Positions 1 to 6,576 of a DNA stretch of 20,376 nt are shown piece by piece. Numbering within the stretch: the first letter of the stretch is position 1; each line of letters begins with the position of its first letter. The position numbers and the translations under genes are program-made. Source of the DNA: Anaerolineaceae bacterium UBA5311 (GTDB lineage: Bacteria; Chloroflexota; Anaerolineae; Anaerolineales; Anaerolineaceae); contig DHRN01000045.1 in the NCBI GenBank assembly GCA_002411175.1, forward strand, positions 1 through 20,376, given 5' to 3'. The notes beneath the pieces were generated by a model that was not told the origin of the DNA, made no database searches, and saw only the letters and a list, made by a program, of their open reading frames with translations.

Positions 1-41
1 TTTAATTGTGAGTCAATGCGATTTATGTTTTTCCCTTGCTG

Positions 42-47
42 TATAAT
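42..47 (+). promoter_or_regulatory. Putative -10 element of the sigma/anti-sigma operon
   Basis: A perfect TATAAT lies 34 nt before the chosen TTG start of the sigma factor gene. No convincing -35 hexamer is visible at the usual distance in the short upstream sequence. Because this element lies inside the longer open frame beginning at the ATG at 16, it argues against that ATG as the true start. Confidence 0.4.
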
Positions 48-68
48 TGACAATAGCAGATATGAACC

Positions 69-74
69 AGGAGG
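69..74 (+). promoter_or_regulatory. Shine-Dalgarno site deciding the sigma factor start
   Basis: AGGAGG sits 7 nt before an in-frame TTG at 82. Neither in-frame ATG (16 or 100) has a site this good at proper spacing, so TTG 82 is preferred. Confidence 0.65.
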
Positions 75-81
75 CGACACA

Positions 82-654
82 TTGTCTATAACACGATTAA
101 TGCCCCTTTCTGTTGATGGGGAAGACGATCAACAGTTTATGGAAAGAATCTACCAGGAATTTAATCTGCTAATCTATAAGCACGCCTGCCGATATTTCAT
201 TGACCAAGCCGAAATTGACGACGTGGTTCAGCAAAGTTACCTTAAGTTGATGAAATATTTACCGAAGTTGCGAAGCCTGGAGCGTAACATATTGCCCGGC
301 TACATCGTTAATGTAGTTAAGAGTGTTGCAATTGACCAGGTGAGAAAAAACCGCCGAAAGCCCAGTGTCAATTTCTCTGAACTTATGGACAATTTTGATG
401 AAAGCTTTGTAAACCCAATAAGCCTTGAGGACGAAGACTGGGAGATGGTAAATATCAGGCAATTTGTTCAGGCTATATTGAATTTGCCAGAAAGTGATCA
501 GAATATTCTTAAGGCAAAGTATTTTTTGGAATGGAGCAACAAAGACATAGCCGGCATGCTGGGTATAAAAGAAAACGCCTTACGCGTCCGCCTCCATCGC
601 GCAAAACAAAAAGCATTAGCAATTTATAAAAATGAGCATCAAGATGAAAGATAA
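82..654 (+). CDS. ECF-type RNA polymerase sigma factor
   Basis: This gene encodes a sigma-70 family protein of about 190 residues with only regions 2 and 4, the ECF layout. Region 2 spans about residues 24-92 and ends in a basic stretch (VRKNRRK). A linker follows, then region 4 at about 130-182, with a helix-turn-helix near 151-175 (WSNKDIAGMLGIKENALRVR). It should direct core RNA polymerase to a specific promoter set. The open frame extends upstream to an ATG at 16, but a strong AGGAGG and a TATAAT element favour the TTG at 82. The next gene begins 23 nt before this one stops, so the two are probably translationally coupled. The family assignment is secure; the stimulus and regulon are not visible here. 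Confidence 0.85.
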   Translation: MSITRLMPLSVDGEDDQQFMERIYQEFNLLIYKHACRYFIDQAEIDDVVQQSYLKLMKYLPKLRSLERNILPGYIVNVVKSVAIDQVRKNRRKPSVNFSELMDNFDESFVNPISLEDEDWEMVNIRQFVQAILNLPESDQNILKAKYFLEWSNKDIAGMLGIKENALRVRLHRAKQKALAIYKNEHQDER

Positions 655-1420
655 ATTCGAAAACGAAAGAATGGAGCAACTATTTAGAGCAGCTATGCTC
701 GAAGTTGCCAAAATAGAGAGCGAAAAACTTGAGCAGGAAGCTCTGAACCCCGCGTTTTTTCCTTCTAAAAAGTTCAATCGCAAAATAAAAAGAATGATTG
801 GGATTAAAACTGAAAAAAGAAATTGGAAACTGAGCTTTCAAAAACTATATGCTGGCTATAACCGTTTTGCCGGAGGGGTGCTAATCGCTGTTTTTCTTAT
901 TTATCTTTTCTTTCCCCGTGTTGTTCAAAATATGCTCTCGAATAATCTAATAAAAAATAACCCGGGTTACGCTCAACTTGTTTTGTCCCAGACAAACTAT
1001 CCTTACGATCCACAATTGATTGGCATCACCCAACTCCCAGTTCAAAACGAAGCTCTCACGGTTTATAACACTTATTTAGAAGTAGCCTTCGCTTCAGATT
1101 CTTACCAGCTTTCCTATCTGCCCGAAGGCTTTTGCTTGGTGCGAATCGAAAACAACTATCCGGTTTCAACTTACCGCTTCGAGGATACCTCAGGGAAGAT
1201 TCTGGCTTTAGAAATTTATGATTCTGTCGATTTGATTGCTTTCGAACAGGAAATGAAGGCAAATTCAATTGAATACGTGAACGACAAGGTGGCGGTATTC
1301 AGCCTGAACGATGGCGAAAGCAATCTGATTTGGACTGAAGGAAACCGCACTTTTATTGTCAACGCCAACCTGCCCAAAGACGAAGTCCTGAAGGTTGCTC
1401 AGGGCATTAAGAACAATTAG
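632..1420 (+). CDS. Membrane-anchored DUF4367 protein, probable anti-sigma factor
   Basis: The 262-residue product has a charged cytoplasmic N-terminus (about 1-78), one hydrophobic span near 80-96 (GGVLIAVFLIYLFF) and an extracytoplasmic C-terminal region. The last ~110 residues (from about SYLPEGFCLVRIENN) look like a DUF4367 domain, often found on membrane proteins paired with sigma factors. No zinc-binding HxxxCxxC anti-sigma motif is present, so sigma binding is inferred from position and topology. The gene overlaps the sigma gene by 23 nt. Two in-frame ATGs (632 and 644) are possible, and neither has a clear ribosome site, which fits coupled translation. It is followed directly by a terminator. 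Confidence 0.65.
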   Translation: MSIKMKDKFENERMEQLFRAAMLEVAKIESEKLEQEALNPAFFPSKKFNRKIKRMIGIKTEKRNWKLSFQKLYAGYNRFAGGVLIAVFLIYLFFPRVVQNMLSNNLIKNNPGYAQLVLSQTNYPYDPQLIGITQLPVQNEALTVYNTYLEVAFASDSYQLSYLPEGFCLVRIENNYPVSTYRFEDTSGKILALEIYDSVDLIAFEQEMKANSIEYVNDKVAVFSLNDGESNLIWTEGNRTFIVNANLPKDEVLKVAQGIKNN

Positions 1421-1445
1421 TCTTTTTCCTGAGCTTTCTACATAG

Positions 1446-1469
1446 AAAACCTGCCAAGGCAGGTTTTTT
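1446..1469 (+). terminator. Rho-independent terminator after the sigma/anti-sigma pair
   Basis: A 9-bp stem (AAAACCTGC / GCAGGTTTT) with a four-base loop runs straight into a T tract ending at 1469. It lies 26 nt after the anti-sigma stop and separates that operon from the ABC transporter genes. Confidence 0.85.
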
Positions 1470-1496
1470 GAATTCTCAATATCACTTCAGGCAAAA

Positions 1497-1523
1497 TGTA
1501 ACATATCGATTTCTGATTCGTTA
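1497..1523 (+). promoter_or_regulatory. Candidate ECF-type promoter for the ABC cassette
   Basis: TGTAAC (1497-1502), a 16-nt spacer and CGTTA (1519-1523) resemble the AAC-type -35 and CGT-type -10 used by many ECF sigma factors. It lies 46 nt before the ABC ATPase start and after the preceding terminator. The match is short and could be chance. No equivalent is visible before the sigma gene itself. Confidence 0.3.
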
Positions 1524-1568
1524 AAAGAATATGAATGATGTAAATCCAAAAAGAGAAAAGTCGGAAAA

Positions 1569-2450
1569 ATGATAATAGAAACCAATATGCTAACAAAAAA
1601 CTATGGTAAAAAAACCGCACTCAGGGAAGTTAGTTTCACAATGGGGCGGGGAGTTTTCGGGTTGCTCGGTCCCAACGGAGCCGGGAAGTCGACTCTCATG
1701 AAAATTTTGTCTTGTTTGCTTAAACCCACTTCAGGGACAGCCCGGGTAGACAAGCACGATACGGTAAAAGATCCATCCGAAGTACGCAAGCTCATCGGAG
1801 TGATCCCCCAGGAATATAACCTTTATAATCGTCTGAACCCAACCGAATTTTTAGAATATATGCTCTTGCTCTCGGGCAAAGATCCGGACAAAAAGCGGAT
1901 TGATGAAATGTTGGAAAGAGTGAATCTAAGCTCAGTCAAGAAGCAAAAAATTGGCTCATTTTCAGGGGGAATGAAGCAGCGACTGGTTGTTGCCCAGGCT
2001 TTGGTCCACGACCCCAAGGTTATCCTGGCAGACGAACCCACTGCGGGTCTGGATCCGGAAGAAAGAGTGCGGTTCAGGAATCTTTTTTCAGAAATCGGCT
2101 TGGAAAAAACGGTTTTGCTTTCCACACATATCACCGAAGACATTACCTCTTCAACCAGAAATCTCTTCGTGCTCAACCATGGCAGCCTGGTTTTTTCAGG
2201 ACAAGTACAAGATTTCGTTCGCAATGCTGAGGGCAAAATTTGGACAAGCGTGGTGAAGAATCAGGATTGGGAAGTATTCAAACGAGAAAACCTGATTATC
2301 TCCTTCATGATTCTTCCTGAAAGCAATGATATCGAAGTACGTTTCGTTCCTGGAAAACGGAATCCACCTGAAGGAAGTCATGCCATCATACCAACACTCG
2401 AAGATGCTTATATGCTGATGATTCATCAGGAAAACCGAAAAGAGGAATGA
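1569..2450 (+). CDS. ABC transporter ATP-binding protein
   Basis: This is the nucleotide-binding subunit (293 residues) of an ABC-2 type exporter; it hydrolyses ATP at the inner face of the membrane to power the two permeases that follow. Motifs in order are Walker A GPNGAGKST at 34-42, Q-loop Q81, signature FSGGMKQR at 131-138, Walker B VILADEP at 151-157 with catalytic E156, and H-loop H187. All are intact, so it should be active. About 90 residues follow the core, as in many drug, lantibiotic or bacitracin exporter ATPases. Its stop overlaps the start of the next gene by 4 nt (ATGA). The start has only a weak purine-rich ribosome site. The substrate cannot be told from the sequence. Confidence 0.93.
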   Translation: MIIETNMLTKNYGKKTALREVSFTMGRGVFGLLGPNGAGKSTLMKILSCLLKPTSGTARVDKHDTVKDPSEVRKLIGVIPQEYNLYNRLNPTEFLEYMLLLSGKDPDKKRIDEMLERVNLSSVKKQKIGSFSGGMKQRLVVAQALVHDPKVILADEPTAGLDPEERVRFRNLFSEIGLEKTVLLSTHITEDITSSTRNLFVLNHGSLVFSGQVQDFVRNAEGKIWTSVVKNQDWEVFKRENLIISFMILPESNDIEVRFVPGKRNPPEGSHAIIPTLEDAYMLMIHQENRKEE

Positions 2451-4534
2451 TGAAGACTTTTGTTAATGGGCTCAAAGCTCAATATAAGTTATTTATTAAA
2501 GACAAGATTAATTGGTTGTTCGCGGTAGCTTTTTTGCTCATCTTTCTACTGGATAATAGCTTTTCACAAATTAAAACGGCATCTCCTGTAACTGTCGCAA
2601 AACAAGCAGCTCTTTTTCTTGTGCTTTCCTCTCCTATTTTTTATGTAGTCTTTTTTATCCGTTATTTTCTAAAGGAGACAGGCAAAAAATATGCTTACCT
2701 TTGGTCGAGGGACGACTTTGGGAATACTTTTTTGTTAACCAAGCTGGCAGTGGGCATTATCGGTTTTATAACATTGTCATCTCCAACTTTATTAGTACTG
2801 ATAAGCGGAATAGCTTATTATCATGGCGCAGCTCAAATATTACCAAGCCTCGGAATTGTTTTATTAATTCTGCTTTCAAGCTACCTGTTTGTGATAACTT
2901 TATCCTCTTTGATGGCAATCTTAATCAGAAACCCCCTGCCAGCCATGGCTGTTCTCATCCTGGTTGTGGGCTATTTGACCACGAGAAGACCTCTTTACCT
3001 TGACCATCTTTCTGCAATGCCTGGTTTTGTTTATTCTTCCCAAATCATAGGTATCGGTCCTCACCGCCTGCCATTTTTAGCAAATCGTGCTTTTATTCTG
3101 GGAGTTACCATCATCTTTTTGTTACTTGGCATGTTGTTTGCCAGGGTTAGGTTGCCTCGTAACCCAAACAGATTGAAGCCGATTGCAACCATACTCTTTG
3201 GGCTGGGTTTTGCTGCTATTGTTGGCTTTACGATTTATATGGGCATAAAACTCAATGAGATTGGGAAACTCGTTACTGTGACCCCTAATTTCGAGGCAAG
3301 GGAACAACAAGCACTAATTTGTAAAGCACTCGATAGCTACCAGGTTGTTTTGCAAGTAAACAATAAGAACAGCTTTGTGCATGGACAAGTAACTATTCAT
3401 GCGCCTGCTGGTCTGGATTTGAGCCAAAGTATGAGTTTGAACGCCGGATTGATCAATGACAGGTTGCTCCTTCGAGAGAAAGAAGCTGGAATCTACACGA
3501 TTGACTATAACGGCACTTTTGTTGTTCCCGTGTATTCCTATGCCGGTATTGCTTATCCCCGGGAAATTGAAGAACTGGGCTTTGCCACCGGAGCGATGTT
3601 TGATAAGGAAATGGTGATGCTATTGCGGAATGGTGAATGGCATCCTCTTTCCAACTGTAATCCTGACAAAATTGAAGTCCAGATAACTGAGCTAAAGGAA
3701 ATCTACTATTCCAGCACGGCACAAATAACTGAAGAAAACGAAGCGGTTAATTTTAAGTGGGAAGGCTTAATGCCTGATGTCCTCTTCCTCAGCGGAGGTG
3801 ATTATCAGGAAGAAAAGATTGAGCATAGTTATGCACTAATTCCAAAACATAGCAGCCCAGGTTTACTTGAAAATACAGAAATATATTCAAAAATGGTCGC
3901 ACGGCTTCAAAACGCCCTGACGGGTAAACCTGCAGATAAACAGAAGGTTTATGTTACGCCATTGTTGAGCCACGCCATTCAAAACGACTCTACTCATTTA
4001 TTCATCCCCGAGTCCGGACCGGCGGCAAACCGCGAAGATAAGGAGGCGGCAATTTTGCGTGATGTGGTCCAGTCATGGTGGTGTGAAGGCTACGCCTGCC
4101 CTGGTTTTGCTCGCGGCTCTATTCATAATGGAACATATATGGAAATAAGTAAAGACGATGCCGTTTATGAGCAAACAGCCCTTGTACCTTTACTTTACTA
4201 TGCCAGTTTGAAGATTGCGAACGAGGGAAACACAAATGAAATTCAATTTGTTCAAATTGTTGAAGAATATAGGAATATTCAAGATTCTGATCCCGGAACT
4301 GCGGCATACCAAATGCTTTTTCTCCCATTCCAGATGGAAGCTCAAGGCAGAGATATCTTTGTTGGTCTGGCAGATCTTGACAGCTGCGGTGAGGAAGAAT
4401 ATTTTTGGGACCTTTTGAAAATGGCTAAAGAGCGTTATGCCCCCGGTTACTTCACAAAAGATGAATTGAACGCTTTGGTCCTGGAGGTTAGCGGAAAAAA
4501 TCTGGATCAATTTGGAGGTGAGTGTGAAAACTAA
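2447..4534 (+). CDS. ABC-2 type permease fused to a degenerate M1-peptidase-like domain
   Basis: The 695-residue product has an N-terminal membrane half (hydrophobic spans roughly at 22-36, 52-72, 97-122, 130-160, 164-178, 214-232 and 246-267) followed by about 420 hydrophilic residues. The second half resembles M1 aminopeptidases: an N-domain-like stretch with EWHPL near 397-401 and FKWEG...LSGGDY near 436-453, then ILRDVVQSWW at 536-545. That last stretch lines up with the M1 zinc helix pattern HExxHxWW, but both histidines and the glutamate are replaced (RDxxQ), so no peptidase activity is expected. Permeases fused to M1-type domains are a known architecture; loss of the zinc site suggests a substrate-binding or structural role. 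It overlaps the ATPase by 4 nt and the next permease by 11 nt. The permease call is firm; the M1 relationship is by eye. Confidence 0.72.
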   Translation: MMKTFVNGLKAQYKLFIKDKINWLFAVAFLLIFLLDNSFSQIKTASPVTVAKQAALFLVLSSPIFYVVFFIRYFLKETGKKYAYLWSRDDFGNTFLLTKLAVGIIGFITLSSPTLLVLISGIAYYHGAAQILPSLGIVLLILLSSYLFVITLSSLMAILIRNPLPAMAVLILVVGYLTTRRPLYLDHLSAMPGFVYSSQIIGIGPHRLPFLANRAFILGVTIIFLLLGMLFARVRLPRNPNRLKPIATILFGLGFAAIVGFTIYMGIKLNEIGKLVTVTPNFEAREQQALICKALDSYQVVLQVNNKNSFVHGQVTIHAPAGLDLSQSMSLNAGLINDRLLLREKEAGIYTIDYNGTFVVPVYSYAGIAYPREIEELGFATGAMFDKEMVMLLRNGEWHPLSNCNPDKIEVQITELKEIYYSSTAQITEENEAVNFKWEGLMPDVLFLSGGDYQEEKIEHSYALIPKHSSPGLLENTEIYSKMVARLQNALTGKPADKQKVYVTPLLSHAIQNDSTHLFIPESGPAANREDKEAAILRDVVQSWWCEGYACPGFARGSIHNGTYMEISKDDAVYEQTALVPLLYYASLKIANEGNTNEIQFVQIVEEYRNIQDSDPGTAAYQMLFLPFQMEAQGRDIFVGLADLDSCGEEEYFWDLLKMAKERYAPGYFTKDELNALVLEVSGKNLDQFGGECEN
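4514..4521 (+). promoter_or_regulatory. Strong Shine-Dalgarno site deciding a GTG start
   Basis: GGAGGTGA, fully complementary to the usual 16S rRNA tail, lies inside the end of the preceding gene and 2-5 nt before the GTG at 4524. The in-frame TTG at 4512 overlaps the site itself and is unlikely to be the start. Confidence 0.7.
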
Positions 4535-5225
4535 AATACAACCTGGATTGACATGGTTTTACCTCGAATTCTTCAAGCTAAGTCCGGAATTGCCTTTGAT
4601 TCTTTTGGCTTTTTCGCTTATGGGGATAGGAATTGCTTTTGTCGGCTATGATTATCCCCAGAAACGAGAATTGGTTTCGATTGTTTTATGTTTGCTGTTG
4701 CCGCTGGCAGTGAGCGTTTTGGGTAACACGGTCGTTTTGCGGGAATTTTCCGCGGACACATATTTTTTTCCGTATACCCGACAAAGAATATTTACGATTT
4801 GGCTCCGGCGAACAGGGTTGCTCTTCGTTTCAGTAGCGCTCTTCCTGGTAATCATCGTTGCTTTGATCAATCTTCTTTTCCCGGGTTTGTTTCCACCGAT
4901 TCTGGCAATCACACTTTTGGTTCCCTCGTTATTGATGACCTCCCTGGTCTCGTTAATTAGCGCTCTTACAGCTTCGGCTACAGCTGGATTGCTTGTTGGT
5001 TTATTTCTGTGGAGTTTGACGGTTGTTCTCTTTCGGTATGTATTCGGATTGCTGACCTCGCGCTTTCATCCATTTCTTGAATGGATTATTTATAAAAACC
5101 TCGCGCCAATGGACGCCTTATTGGTAAACAAGATATTTTTGACCAGTGTTTCGCTTGTATTGTTGGCATTCACCGGTCTACGATATTGGTATTTTGACAA
5201 ATTCAATTCGAATGTTTCCGAGTAA
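4524..5225 (+). CDS. ABC-2 type membrane permease subunit
   Basis: This is a 233-residue integral membrane protein with six predicted helices, near 23-41, 51-72, 98-118, 125-148, 152-175 and 204-222. The region between helices 2 and 3 contains the amphipathic REFSADTYFFPYTRQRIF stretch, a layout typical of ABC-2 permeases. It is the last gene of the exporter cassette and overlaps its predecessor by 11 nt, so it is probably the second permease of a heteromeric transporter. The GTG at 4524 is chosen for its GGAGG site 5 nt upstream. No terminator is obvious directly after the stop. The transported substrate is unknown. Confidence 0.75.
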   Translation: MKTKIQPGLTWFYLEFFKLSPELPLILLAFSLMGIGIAFVGYDYPQKRELVSIVLCLLLPLAVSVLGNTVVLREFSADTYFFPYTRQRIFTIWLRRTGLLFVSVALFLVIIVALINLLFPGLFPPILAITLLVPSLLMTSLVSLISALTASATAGLLVGLFLWSLTVVLFRYVFGLLTSRFHPFLEWIIYKNLAPMDALLVNKIFLTSVSLVLLAFTGLRYWYFDKFNSNVSE

Positions 5226-5271
5226 TTTACTTGTGAAAAATAGTATTGAACGAAGTACTTCCGACATGGAG

Positions 5272-5347
5272 AACGCGTTCCCTGCATGGAGATCGTTATC
5301 GTCAAGTACGAAAGTTGGCTTCGCCGGAACGCGCGGTGCACGTTCCA
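5272..5347. repeat. Interspersed hairpin repeat, copy 1
   Basis: The right part (5318-5341, a 24-bp block) is identical to 17427-17450, and CGTTCCCTGCA at 5276-5286 recurs at 17413-17423. The arms GGAACG (5326-5331) and CGTTCC (5341-5346) can pair across a 9-base loop. The order of blocks differs from the other copy, so this is a modular repeat rather than a simple duplication. Confidence 0.65.
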
Positions 5348-5451
5348 TACAGAAAATTTACGTTATCGGTTATCAGTTCGGAAGTGGCTTGTTCCTTCCG
5401 TAAAATTTACAATACAGCCATGGCTAAGAATGATAATTCTCATCGACCGAT

Positions 5452-5518
5452 CAGATTCTTCGCAACTGAGGCTCAAAATGACAAGACTTTGGATTTCTTC
5501 GCTGCGCTTGTAATGACG
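5452..5518. repeat. Two tandem degenerate copies of an intergenic repeat
   Basis: The first copy begins CAGATTCTTCGC and ends AAAATGACAAG; the second begins GGATTTCTTCGC and ends GTAATGACGGA. Both carry the pattern GAT(T)TCTTCGC...(A)ATGAC. They sit just beyond the 3' end of the HIT gene. Such short intergenic repeats are common in large bacterial genomes; their role is unknown. Confidence 0.4.
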
Positions 5519-5521
5519 GAG

Positions 5522-5926
5522 TTATTCGTTTAATTTCGCAAGCATTTCGGGATATTGTTTGACCAATTCAGGCATTCGCTGGGCTGTAAATTTAATAGGG
5601 TCACCATGAAAGCGAGGCAGAACGTGAAAATGCAGGTGCCAGACGGTTTGAGCGCTGTGCGGTCCGGCGTTATTGAAGATCTGAAAGCTATCTATCCCGA
5701 GTTTTTGCTGGTAAAGCTGACAAACCTGGTGCATCAGTTCTGTCACGTCTTGAAATACCGAAACGGGAACATCAAGGATGTTCACATGGTGAGCTTTCGG
5801 GATCACAATGGTGTGGTATGCAGAGATTGGGTTGTTATCCAAAAATGCAAGGCTGGAATCACTCTCAAGCACAAACGCCGCAGGCAGCTGTTTTTCAGCT
5901 ATGGCACAAAAAATACAGGTTTCCAT
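5522..5926 (-). CDS. HIT-family nucleotide hydrolase/transferase
   Basis: This 134-residue histidine-triad protein acts on nucleoside phosphoramidate or dinucleotide-type substrates in the cytoplasm. The signature HLHFHVL is at 97-103 (H97, H99, H101), with H101 expected to be the nucleophile, and is preceded by a QIFNNAGPHSAQTVWH block typical of the Hint branch. A CxxC pair at residues 4 and 7 resembles the N-terminal zinc site of many bacterial HIT proteins. The start ATG has a GGAGG about 8 nt upstream and lies 2 nt after the stop of the DUF2344 gene, so it is the last gene of that operon. The length is normal. The exact substrate cannot be assigned. Confidence 0.9.
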   Translation of the reverse strand: METCIFCAIAEKQLPAAFVLESDSSLAFLDNNPISAYHTIVIPKAHHVNILDVPVSVFQDVTELMHQVCQLYQQKLGIDSFQIFNNAGPHSAQTVWHLHFHVLPRFHGDPIKFTAQRMPELVKQYPEMLAKLNE

Positions 5927-5928
5927 TG

Positions 5929-6576
5929 TTAATCCTCCGAAAAATTTAATCGAACCCGCTCAATTACACAATCTGCCGGATCAATTCCTAAAAGCTCCAG
6001 GATATCATCAGGTCTGGCGTTGGCGCCAGGAGCAGAAGAGAGCGTGAGTTTTACTACAAAACAATCATGCGGATTACTCTGCAATTCGTGTTCCAGGATC
6101 AAAGGTCTGTAATTGATCGTTTTATCCCTCCTTGTAACCGGGATTTCGGTCTGAGTGAGTAACTTGTCCAGCTCTGCTTTAAACTCTTTTGGTGACTCAA
6201 GTGCAGGCAGAGTTATCCTGTATTCGCTGGAGACAAGCGAAGCTTGCAGTGATGGTAGAGAATTGTCTGCCTGCCTTAGCTCGAGGATGCGGATCTCGGC
6301 AGGAAGCGCGTTCTGTAGTTTTTGCCTGATATCTTCCACGTCCAATTCAAGGTTAAGCCAAAAATCGAGCATTTCTGCACTGCTAATGAAACCGAGAGGT
6401 AAAGCGCTGGCAAGATTCAGCCTGATGCGTTTATTGAAACCTTGCGTGTAGCGTAAGGGGAAATTGGCACGGCGCAGAGCTCGCTCGAACATGACCTGGG
6501 TGTCGAGATGCCCGATAAAACGCAAATTGCCAGTCTTGGAATACTTCATTCTATAGCGAACTGGTGTATCGTTCAT
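5929..6576 (-). CDS. DUF2344 (TIGR03936-type) protein, partner of the radical SAM gene
   Basis: The product is about 215 residues. The conserved start of this family is clear: VRYRMKYSKTGNLRFIGHLD near the N-terminus, followed by a RALRRANFPLRYTQGFNKR block and LASALPLGFIS. In many bacteria this domain is encoded next to, or fused with, the TIGR03960-type radical SAM protein; its biochemical role is not established. The ATG at 6576 overlaps the radical SAM stop by 4 nt (ATGA). A longer frame from a TTG at 6588 is possible but less likely. The last residues lead directly into the ribosome site of the HIT gene. Confidence 0.85.
   Translation of the reverse strand: MNDTPVRYRMKYSKTGNLRFIGHLDTQVMFERALRRANFPLRYTQGFNKRIRLNLASALPLGFISSAEMLDFWLNLELDVEDIRQKLQNALPAEIRILELRQADNSLPSLQASLVSSEYRITLPALESPKEFKAELDKLLTQTEIPVTRRDKTINYRPLILEHELQSNPHDCFVVKLTLSSAPGANARPDDILELLGIDPADCVIERVRLNFSED

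Larger units (their letters stand above)
5226..5521. other. Intergenic stretch rich in short repeats
   Basis: These 296 bp lie between the convergent ABC and HIT operons. They hold a GGAACG/CGTTCC repeat element (5272-5347) shared with 17373-17455, a CGGAAG/CTTCCG hairpin inside 9-bp direct repeats (5353-5410), and two degenerate copies of a GATTCTTCGC-type repeat (about 5452-5518). Open frames crossing it read through the repeats and show no protein-like features. No conventional terminator is seen. Confidence 0.6.

Noticed and set aside
16..81. Longer N-terminus for the sigma factor from the ATG at 16
   Set aside because: It would overlap the TATAAT element and adds residues unlike sigma factors, while AGGAGG supports TTG 82.
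2447..4534. Active M1 metallopeptidase fused to a permease
   Set aside because: The zinc-binding HExxH motif is missing; the matching position reads RDVVQ.
5246..5533. Plus-strand open frames after the ABC cassette
   Set aside because: They are made of intergenic repeats, overlap the HIT gene end, and show no protein-like pattern.
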